Shown one piece after another: positions 56,875 through 64,000 of a stretch of 64,000 nt of DNA. Below the pieces are notes generated by a model, which was not told the DNA's origin, did no database searches, and saw only the letters and a program-made list of their open reading frames with translations. Position 1 is the stretch's first letter. The number at the start of each line of letters is the position of its first letter. This DNA is from Ascaphus truei (Eukaryota; Chordata; Amphibia; Anura; Ascaphidae): the NCBI GenBank assembly GCA_036426205.1, contig CM071573.1, positions 71,425,240-71,489,239 on the forward strand. The letters are read 5' to 3'. Made by a program: the position numbers and the translations under genes.

Positions 56875-57515
56875 ATATAGGTTGTATCTGCTTGTAAATT
56901 TCTGCAATAACCTCCTACCTATATATAGGGATTATCTGCTTCTGTAAATGTTCTGCAATAACCTCCTACCTATATATAGGGATGTATCTGCTCTGTAAAT
57001 GTTCTGCAATAACCTCTACTATATATAGGGATGTATCTGTTGTAAATGTTCTGATAACCTCCTACCTATATATAGGGTTTGTATCTGCTCTGTAAATGTT
57101 CTGCAATAACCTCCTACCTATATAGGGTTTGTTATCTGCTCGTAAAGTTCTGCAATAACCTCCTACCTATATTAGGGTTTGTATCCGCTCTGTAAATGTT
57201 CTGCAATAACTCCTACCTATATATGGGTTTGTATCTGCTCTGTAAATGTTCGCCTAACCTCTACCTATATAGGGTTTGTATCTGCTCTGTAAATGTTCTG
57301 CAATAACCTCCTACCTATATATAGGGATGATCTGCTCTGTAAATATTCTGCCATAAACCTCCTACCTATATATAGGGTTTGTATCTGCTCTGTAATGTTC
57401 TGCAATAACCTCCTACCTATTATAGGTTTGTATTGCTCTGTAAATGTTCTGAAATAACCTCTACCTATATTAGGGTATCTTCTGAAATGTTCTGCATAAC
57501 ACCTCCTACCAATAT
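56875..57515 (-). repeat. Minisatellite array, reversed orientation, indel-rich
   Basis: About 11 units of tctgctctgtaaatgttctg-caataacctcctacc-tatatatagg (about 55-60 bp). Nearly every unit has single-base losses, unlike the clean array right of the gap. This pattern is typical of uncorrected long-read sequence. Confidence 0.9.
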
Positions 57516-57605
57516 NNNNNNNNNNNNNNNNNNNNNNNNNNNNNNNNNNNNNNNNNNNNNNNNNNNNNNNNNNNNNNNNNNNNNNNNNNNNNNNNNNNNN
57601 NNNNN
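57516..57605. other. Assembly gap (90 N)
   Basis: Ninety undetermined bases between oppositely oriented minisatellite arrays. Confidence 1.
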
Positions 57606-58060
57606 GGAGGTTATTGCAGAACATTTACAGAGCAGATACAAACCCTATATATTGGTAGGAGGTTATTGCAGAACATTTACAGAGCAGATACATCCTATAT
57701 ATAGGTAGGAGGTTATTTCAGAACATTTACAGAGCAGATACAAACCCTATATATAGGTAGGAGGTTATTGCAGAACATTTACAGAGCAGATACAAACCCT
57801 ATATATAGGTAGGAGGTTATTGCAGAACATTTACAGAGCAGATACAAACCCTATATATAGGTAGGAGGTTATTGCAGAACATTTACAGAGCAGATACATC
57901 CCTATATATAGGTAGGAGGTTATTGCAGAACATTTACAGAGCAGATACATCCCTATATATAGGTAGGAGGTTATTGCAGAACATTTACAGAGCAGATACA
58001 TCCCTATATATAGGTAGGAGGTTATTGCAGAACATTTACAGAGCAGATACAACCCTATAT
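57606..58060 (+). repeat. Minisatellite array, clean units
   Basis: About eight units of ggaggttattgcagaacatt-tacagagcagatacaaaccc-tatatataggta, about 57-60 bp each, nearly identical. It sits in the UNC5B intron about 75 bases from the donor of the ZU5 exon. Confidence 0.95.
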
Positions 58061-58134
58061 AAGTATGGAGGTTACCTAGTGTATATAACCAGAAATCATT
58101 GGTTAATTCCACCTACAGTAATAAGCTTGCTTAC

Positions 58135-58303
58135 CTCCCAGTTGCCTTGCTGGGACTGGGTCTTTAGCTGTAAAATCCAGTCTGATGTGGTGATGTCTGC
58201 ACAGTGAGGAATAGTTAGGATAACTGGTCTGCACAACAGAAGCCCAGTGGGACCACAGGTGATCATTGGACTCAAAACTGTTTGTGTTCCTTCTGAAGGT
58301 AAA
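58135..58303 (-). CDS. UNC5B: UNC5B exon: ZU5 core
   Basis: A 169-base exon, acceptor tctcttctag (58304-58305), donor TGGGAG|gtaagc (58134). It encodes LPSEGTQTVLSPMITCGPTG, then LLLCRPVILTIPHCADITTS and DWILQLKTQSQQGNWE, ending in phase 0. CGP and PHCA are conserved in UNC5 ZU5 domains. This copy has an intact frame. A second copy on the plus strand (56637-56800) is five bases shorter and frameshifted, so this copy is taken as the functional one. Confidence 0.95.
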
Positions 58304-59107
58304 CTAGAAGAGAAGACAAGAGGAGTGTTAGGGTGACACATCAGGCTTCTTATGTGCTAGACGGCTTTTTAACTCAACAGGAGGAATTTATTATTTACAC
58401 CTCATTTCCAACCCTTATACAAAGGAAATGAAATAAGGACTATATTGTATTTAACAAATGATGTAAAATCTGCTTTCTGTAGCAACTATTTTATGTCTGT
58501 CAATGTAATACGGAAAATGTTGCCTTTGTTCTTTTGACCTTGTCACAAAATTAACAATCTTATGGGACTAAGGCCCAGGTTTACTAAATTGTGCTAAGCC
58601 TTAGTGCCCCCTATCGGCATCCAAGTGAATGGGACATGAGCTGGACTGTGGCTTAGTACCCCTACAGTGTTAGCATCCAACAAACTATATTAATAACATG
58701 ACACCTTAGAACTAAAGACAGACAAAGTTAATGCCAAATCATAATTGGAGGTTTATTCCACATACACAAAGTGGAGAAGGGTGAGAGCACTAAAACGTAC
58801 ATACAGTACATACATCACACTAATACTCCCATCACGTGTATGTATGCATATCTTTGTATGTATAGCGCCATCCATTCATAGCATTTGTTCTGTTGCTGCA
58901 TAAAACCATTCCCCATATACAAGTGGGTGAAAGATACTTTGATAAACCATTTAAAAATGCTAACTTGGGGAGCATAATGTATAGATCTTTATGATAGGAT
59001 TTGTACAAGAGAAGGAATACAAGTTGCTAAGGAAAAGCCATTTTTATGTTTATGGTCCGTAGTAAGTGTAGTGAAGAGACAAAATACAAGAGCCGGGAAT
59101 TACTTAC

Positions 59108-59195
59108 ACTGCGTTCTCTCTTTTGTTTATCATTAGGTACATTTCGTAGTACTTCCCCTGAGGAATCGCTCCATGAGGTACCAGCAAACTTACCC
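59108..59195 (-). CDS. UNC5B: UNC5B exon: ZU5 strand region
   Basis: An 88-base exon too short to stand out as an ORF. Acceptor ccttccgtag (59196-59197), donor GCAGT|gtaagt (59107). It completes the glycine codon left by the previous exon and encodes VSLLVPHGAIPQGKYYEMYL followed by MINKRENA, typical ZU5 text (the VP.GAIP motif). The last two bases pair with the first base of the next exon to give valine. Its phase matches both neighbours exactly. Confidence 0.95.
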
Positions 59196-59376
59196 CTACG
59201 GAAGGAAACAACATATTCAAGTTATTATTCAACAAACACTGTTTTTTGTTATCGACAGACCTGATGGCTGAGAATTAGAAACACACATAGTCTATGATTA
59301 AAAATACCTTGTTTAGCAACTGGTGCATTTATGTAATCCTGACCCTAGTGGTCACAATTGTACTGTTTATCTAATG

Positions 59377-59849
59377 CAGTATTTCTCAACCACAGAGTCG
59401 CGGTACCCAAGTGGCTCTGCCAAGGGGGAATCACTCTGCTGGCTGTTCAGCGATAGGGCTGTGGACATGTTTTAGGTGTGTAGATGTGTAGGAAGGTGGA
59501 TGAGGGAAGTGCGGAAGACTGATGGGGAGTGGCGGTGTGTGGGGAGAGGGCGTGATGGCTTTATGTGGGGAGGGGAAGTTGTATGGTGCAAGTAAGAGAA
59601 AGGGGGGGATGAATGTGGAGTGAATGATTGAGAAAGGGGGTGTGCTGTGTGAGAAGGGGGATACACGTGGAGAGTGTTGAATAAAAGGGTGAGTATGATG
59701 TGTGAGGGGGTGTGCCGAGTGTGCGTTTGTGAAATGGAGGGTGAGTGTGTTGCGTGTAAGTGAGGAAGGGATGAGGGATGTCTAAAGAGCAGGAGTTCCC
59801 CATTGATTAAAAAAATGACCCCTTTCTAGAAAAGGTTGAGAACCGCTCC
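59377..59849. mobile_element. hAT-like MITE with G-rich simple interior
   Basis: Left end cagtatttctcaaccacaga, right end ggttgagaaccgctcctg, the CAGTGGTTCTCAACC-type ends of hAT elements. The interior (59460-59780) is a G-rich array of ggggtgtgtgaga-like units. Matching octamers were not found. Confidence 0.65.
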
Positions 59850-60059
59850 TGGAATGTAACCATTGTCCATATTGATTTTGTCAGAGTATAATTTAGATGC
59901 AGCAGTACATTCTAACATACAAACAATGAAATAAGCAGTCCATGTCACGTGATTAATACAAAGTTGCACAAACGTTCTTCGGGATTACCATGATGGACTT
60001 GAACTGGTTAATTGTGAAAGGCTGCCATTAACGCATCATGTATTTTAAACGTAGAATTG

Positions 60060-60230
60060 AGAAAAAATGGTGGTCATTGCTATCCAATCAAGGAACCAAC
60101 CAAGCGCAAAAAATAAATAAATTATTTATTAAATCAAATGGACATCACAGAACAAAAAAACGAAAAAGGTTCTCTGACGTGTTTCGTCCCCGCAAAGGAG
60201 ACTGATAAAGCAATTCAGTATTATATATGA
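60060..60230. repeat. Dispersed repeat with cgtgtttcgtccccgc core
   Basis: attatttattaaatcaaatg ... ctgacgtgtttcgtccccgc, then aaggagactgataaag. Related in layout to 61361-61440 and 61660-61740 (an A/T-rich flank, then a gtttcggtccc-type core, then a ctt-rich end). Family not assigned. Confidence 0.45.
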
Positions 60231-60613
60231 AATATATTAAATAATGTAGGATTTTTGACACCAATTTGCATCCTTTCTAAGATATACTGTACATTCTGGA
60301 AATATCTTCTTGTGTTTTAGGTATGTGAAAATAGTTGCTACTATGTCACCTGGATAATGATGTTTTTATTTTAATCTCATTGATAATGGATTGATGTAAT
60401 GTACATGGATAACTTCAACGTGTTTAACTATTTTATAAATAAATTACCCTCATAAACTATCCTCTTATTGTGCTTATTTTTTTATTAGCAAAAAAACATG
60501 ACAGTGAATGCTCATTGTCACAAGACGTTCTGTCTTATCGTGAAATAGCTTGGAAAGAGTCACGTTAGGAAATACCGGATTGCCGATGACAATCATTGTC
60601 TTTGCATCCCCAC

Positions 60614-60991
60614 CTGTGTCTGGGATAGTGAGTCTTCCACCCAGGCATCCGAATGTCCCCGTCACACTGTTACTAGAATCACGAGGTAGGGCCAGGAGAT
60701 GCTGGGAGCTCATGGCTTTATTCCTTGCGTTCATGATGCTGTTATCCCCTGGGTAGGTGCCCATGGACTTTGCCCCAAGCAAATCAGTTCCATTGTGTAT
60801 TCCAGGAGCTGAGGATACTGTAGAAGAATTGAAGACCTTAATCTTCAAGTTTGGGAGTGGATCCAACAAGGGAGAGTTGGTCATGGGGATCTTGTCAGCA
60901 GAGTCTTGTAGGGCGTACATATGGCCCCGGTATATGCCAGCATTGGCAGTTAAATCTGGCTGCATAGAAGGATGAAGGAGCTGGGAATTGT
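60614..60991 (-). CDS. UNC5B: UNC5B exon: cytoplasmic linker and start of ZU5
   Basis: A 378-base exon, acceptor tttttttgcag (60992-60993), donor ACACAG|gtgggg (60613). Joined to the previous exon it reads H-D-N-S-Q-L-L, then the UNC5B-typical linker SMQPDLTANAGIYRGHMYAL and TNSPLLDPLPNLKIKVF. It ends at GTFGCLGGRLTIPDTG, where the ZU5 domain begins. The linker between membrane and ZU5 is the least conserved part of the cytoplasmic region, and here it is slightly longer than I recall for the human protein. The ORF upstream of the acceptor is intron. Confidence 0.96.
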
Positions 60992-61360
60992 CTGCAAAAA
61001 AAGATACAAATATTTGGATACTCACAGAATGATTCTAAATTGAGTGCAGAGCCATTCAGCACTGCTCTAGTCACCAGGGACCCGATTTGTCACCTCTGAT
61101 TGTAAAACCAATTAATTAGAGTGCATGAAAATAACACTGTATCCAGTGTAGGAAAACATGCAGAACCCCTTCCAGACAAGCACTGATACTCTGGGTACCA
61201 GCACACAGTTAATATCCAGCACTCCTTTTGCAAGAGCTGTAGGGAGCACTCCTGGCGACACATTGTTTTAATAATGATCTATAGATATCTATCTATAATT
61301 GATCCTATCTATCTCTCTACTCTCTATATATAAAGGTAAGTGAAGTAAAGTAAATAATTA

Positions 61361-61740
61361 TTGATTAAACAAAGCACAAAATTCCAATGTTTTGGTCCCA
61401 AATAATGGACCTTCCTCAGGGCAGAGCACTGCCGACCTGAGGAAGAGAGGAGAACTCTCGAAAGCTTGTCCAATGACATAGATTATTAGTCCAAATAAAA
61501 AAGGTATCACCTAATACTGAAGAGCATATATATATAATGTGTACATATATATTATCAGAATAGGGCACAAACAAAACAGAATATAAAATAAAGGTAAAGG
61601 GAGGGTGCATACTGCCCAAAAAGATACAAAAAAAGGAAAACAGGACAGGCACTGCTATATGCATAGAAAGTGACATTTATTGACTCAACGTTTCGGTCCC
61701 CACTTGGACCTTTCTCAAGATCAAATAAATAAGTGACAAG
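61361..61740. repeat. Two dispersed repeats with tttggtccc/tttcggtcccc cores
   Basis: 61390-61420 has ccaatgttttggtcccaaat and gaccttcctcagg. 61676-61730 has ttgactcaacgtttcggtcc and gacctttctcaagatc. Between them is the aggtatcacctaatactgaa element also seen at 53950-54060. Confidence 0.5.
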
Positions 61741-61746
61741 CAAACC

Positions 61747-62040
61747 CAGATATACCCTACCCCTCACGCTGTGTGATACCCAGATATACCCTACCCCTCA
61801 CCCTGTGTGATACCCAGATATACTCTACCCCTCACCCTGTGTGATACCCAGATATAACCCTATACCCCTCACCTGTGTGATACCCAGATATACCCTAACC
61901 TCCCTATACCCCTCACCCATGGTTTTTTTTGTGATACCCAGATATACCCTACCCCTCACCCTGTGTGATACCCAGATATACCCTACCCCTCACCCTGTGT
62001 GATACCCAGATATACCCTACCCCTCACCCTGTGTGAAACA
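61747..62040 (+). repeat. 35-bp minisatellite
   Basis: About eight units of cccagatataccctacccct followed by caccctgtgtgata. One unit (61870-61935) is disturbed by duplicated and T-rich bases. Located in the UNC5B intron between 60991 and 63224. Confidence 0.93.
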
Positions 62041-62296
62041 ATTGGCGCCAAAAACCTTACTGAAACCCCCAGTGATGTCACAGGAGTGACAAAGCAGAGA
62101 GGTGGAGCCTAAGGGGCTTAAAGGGGAGGGAATCTGTTTACAATAAAATCATGTCACCGTTTGCAAGTCCTCTGTGTTCTGAGGTTTCCATCACTATTTA
62201 TGGCTTCATATCAATTCACAACTGTGCCAGCAGGTGAGTGTTTTAAGAAACTACTTACTGTGACTGCCCTCTTCTACATACAGTACTTGTAATCAG

Positions 62297-62690
62297 TAGA
62301 GGTTGGTGAATCCATCCAAATCCGTTTCCCAGATTTTCGCTGATGTAACCCCCAAAATCCGTTTCGCGGTGTAAAATCCGCAAACGGATTTCGGCTGTTT
62401 CAATCCACATGGATTCATCAATTCAATTTGTAGAGTCGAATCCGCGGATTCAGCAATTCATAGGTGGATTCTTAAGAATCCGCCAACGGATTTCTGAATT
62501 CGCGGATTGGATTCTACAAATCCGTCCACAGAATGCGGAATCCGCGGAGAGTATTGGTAATAACAATAAAAAATCCACAATTGCCCTTTATCAGATTAAT
62601 CCACTGAAATCCGCGGACCAAAGGAACCAGCCAATCCACCGCACATCCAAATCCGCCCCCAAAATTCACCCACCTCTAGTACTCAATGTA
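62297..62690. mobile_element. MITE-like element densely packed with ATCCGCGGAT-type words
   Basis: Left end tagaggttggtgaatccat, right end aaattcacccacctctagta, imperfect inverted termini. The interior contains at least fifteen atccg words in both orientations (aatccgcggatt, atccgtttc, aacggatttc). No useful coding frame. Confidence 0.65.
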
Positions 62691-63112
62691 AATGGATGTT
62701 ACAGATCATCTCATCAGCACTAAATAGATTAAATGCCAAAGTAGGCAACATGAATTTTGTTCACAGAGTATCACATCAGCTTTTATAAGTTAAATTGTAT
62801 AAATCCCGCTGCTACATTTTATTCTTTCACGTACTGCAATAGCTGCATGACTGCGTTTCTTTGAATATTGAATGTGGTTTCATAGAAGTTCTATGATAAC
62901 TATAGGTTCAATAATTGCAACATACAAAAATATATGTCAACACTGTATAGATTTATTTTAGTTTTATGCCAAAGAGAGGTGTACACTGTAATTACAAAAA
63001 TACACGCTCAGTAATTACAATTCCCTGGATGTAAACCATTGGAATCTTGTCTTCTTAAGCCTCATCTGTTTTGTTATTCGCACCATCTGCCAGACATCAG
63101 CTAATGATCATG

Positions 63113-63212
63113 CACGGCAGTGAATGGGTGCGGATGTCAGGCACAGCAGTGAATGGGTGAGGATGAGGATGTCAGGCACAGCAGTGAATGGGTGAGGATA
63201 TCAGGCACAGTA
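63113..63212 (+). repeat. Short minisatellite next to the UNC5B transmembrane exon
   Basis: Three units of about 30-36 bp built on cagtgaatgggtgaggatgt-caggcaca, ending about 12 bases before the donor of the exon at 63224. Confidence 0.85.
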
Positions 63213-63223
63213 GCCACACCTAC

Positions 63224-63418
63224 CATGTCTTGAGGTCTTAAAGTTGACTGGATGAAAACCTCCTGTAAGGGCGGCCGAAGAGTCTGTGATGTCCGTGTCA
63301 AACTCCCGGCAGTTACGTCGATAAACCACGATGCCTACGGCCATCAGTAGGATGATAAAGACAAAAATGGCAACAACCAGCCCGGCGTAGAGAGCCACAT
63401 CTCCCGTGGAATCCAACA
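63224..63418 (-). CDS. UNC5B: UNC5B exon: transmembrane segment and juxtamembrane region
   Basis: A 195-base exon, acceptor ttttcctcag (63419-63420), donor CATG|gtaggt (63223). It encodes a short extracellular stalk (LDSTGDVALYAG), one hydrophobic helix (LVVAIFVFIILLMAVGIVVY), a basic stop-transfer YRRNCREF and the juxtamembrane stretch DTDITDSSAALTGGFHPVNF. The cysteine in RRNC corresponds to the residue reported as palmitoylated in mammalian UNC5B, and DITD to its caspase-3 cleavage site. Both are visible here; their use in this species is inference. A short minisatellite starts about 10 bases into the downstream intron. Confidence 0.96.
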
Positions 63419-63424
63419 CTGAGG

Positions 63425-64000
63425 AAAAGTGAGAAGTACAGTTCTGAGCAATAATTCAAGACTTACTTCAATGGGCCAAGTTTTATAGTAGTACTTTTCA
63501 TATTAAGCTATGTACGATTATGCAAGCATTATATTTATTCCTAAGGAAATCGCGCTAGCTTGTGATATATCATGCTATGTAAAGCCTGAAAATGTAAAGC
63601 ATGTCACATTTGTACCTTAAATAAATTAATAATTGCCCCCCAAAAATAGGCGCTCTCAAGAACTTGAATTATTATAATCTTATTGAATTACGCTTCAAAT
63701 AAACCTACAAATATTAGATATAAGATCTTATACACACATTATAATCATTTATGTGGCCTGCTGCTTTATTAGGTGTCTTTCTGGGCACAAAATGCAGAAA
63801 TATAAAATTAAAAGGCACAAAGATTTTCAATGCAAAAACCATATGTTGCTAATTCACATTTTCTGTACGTACAGTATATGGATTCTGCATTGCAAATCTG
63901 AGTCTGTGATTTTTCTTTCTTTTAAATAAACCTGGTATATCACCTTTCCTTCAAAGAACCAGATAGAGTTTCTGTATCTTCTTCAATGAAATACGCAGGA
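63425..64000. other. UNC5B: UNC5B intron to window edge
   Basis: No exon or repeat recognised. The next upstream exon (thrombospondin/juxtamembrane region) is expected beyond 64000. Confidence 0.6.

Larger units (their letters stand above)
55905..59046. repeat. 3.1-kb inverted duplication with central N gap
   Basis: 55905-57515 and 57606-59046 are reverse complements along their length. The left arm differs by many single-base insertions and deletions. The arms include a minisatellite, about 1 kb of unique UNC5B intron and a UNC5B ZU5 exon (intact at 58135-58303, damaged at 56637-56800). The most likely cause is an assembly error: a foldback read used to fill a gap in the minisatellite. Confidence 0.9.
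47383..63418 (-). other. UNC5B: UNC5B netrin receptor gene, 3' two-thirds of coding sequence
   Basis: Gene-level entry. UNC5B is a single-pass netrin receptor that mediates axon repulsion, limits endothelial sprouting, and acts as a dependence receptor that triggers apoptosis without ligand. Nine exons (195, 378, 88, 169, 234, 150, 165, 179 and 166 coding bases) join in frame and encode about 573 residues: transmembrane helix, linker, ZU5, UPA and death domain with stop. Full-length UNC5B is about 945 residues, so roughly 370 N-terminal residues (signal peptide, two Ig and two thrombospondin type 1 domains) lie right of the window. UNC5B is preferred over UNC5A, C and D because the linker and ZU5 text (QDSADKIPMTNSPLLDPLP, GTQTVLSPMITCGPTG) matches the B paralogue best. 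The exon at 58135 lies inside a suspicious inverted duplication. Confidence 0.96.

Noticed and set aside
57265..57708. ORFs crossing the N run
   Set aside because: Contain undetermined residues and minisatellite translation only.
56875..58060. CRISPR-like array
   Set aside because: Tandem units without unique spacers, in vertebrate DNA, flipping orientation at an N gap: a minisatellite.

Overview
The window is vertebrate nuclear DNA, most likely from an anuran amphibian. That assignment is an inference. It rests on two neighbouring vertebrate genes, UNC5B and SLC29A3, in the tandem order known from tetrapods. It also rests on dense CR1/L2-type LINEs, hAT-like and TAA-flanked MITEs, a chromodomain Ty3/Gypsy element and an L1/Tx1-like element, a repeat mix I associate with frogs. 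About 3% of the window is coding.

Both genes are on the minus strand, so transcription runs from high to low coordinates. UNC5B (netrin receptor) enters from the right edge. Nine exons between 63418 and 47383 encode the transmembrane segment, the cytoplasmic linker, the ZU5 and UPA domains, the death domain and the stop codon. The exons for the extracellular Ig and thrombospondin domains lie beyond position 64000. SLC29A3 (ENT3 nucleoside transporter) has a predicted promoter and untranslated first exon near 21855-22010. Its coding exons are at 17858-17566, 12086-12004 and 6038-5812, and the remaining exons lie beyond position 1. Splice phases agree at every junction.

Layout: 1-22010 is SLC29A3 with repeat-filled introns. 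22011-47382 is intergenic plus the UNC5B 3'UTR. It holds a 1.47-kb hAT-like element with a minisatellite and an LTR-like insert, a decayed Gypsy element (25392-29480) interrupted by a MITE and cut by an L1-like element (29490-31656), a large foldback element (32226-33171), a tandem pair of GC-rich MITEs (33641-34334), and long CA/GT tracts (34.7-39.2 kb). 47383-64000 is UNC5B, with a CR1 copy ending 9 bases from a splice donor.

The most unusual structure is a 3.1-kb inverted duplication around a 90-base N gap (55905-59046). It contains a second, damaged, opposite-strand copy of a UNC5B ZU5 exon and is most simply an assembly artefact. I found no operon, CRISPR array, toxin system or other new system. 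The novelty here lies in repeat architecture and splice-site neighbourhoods.
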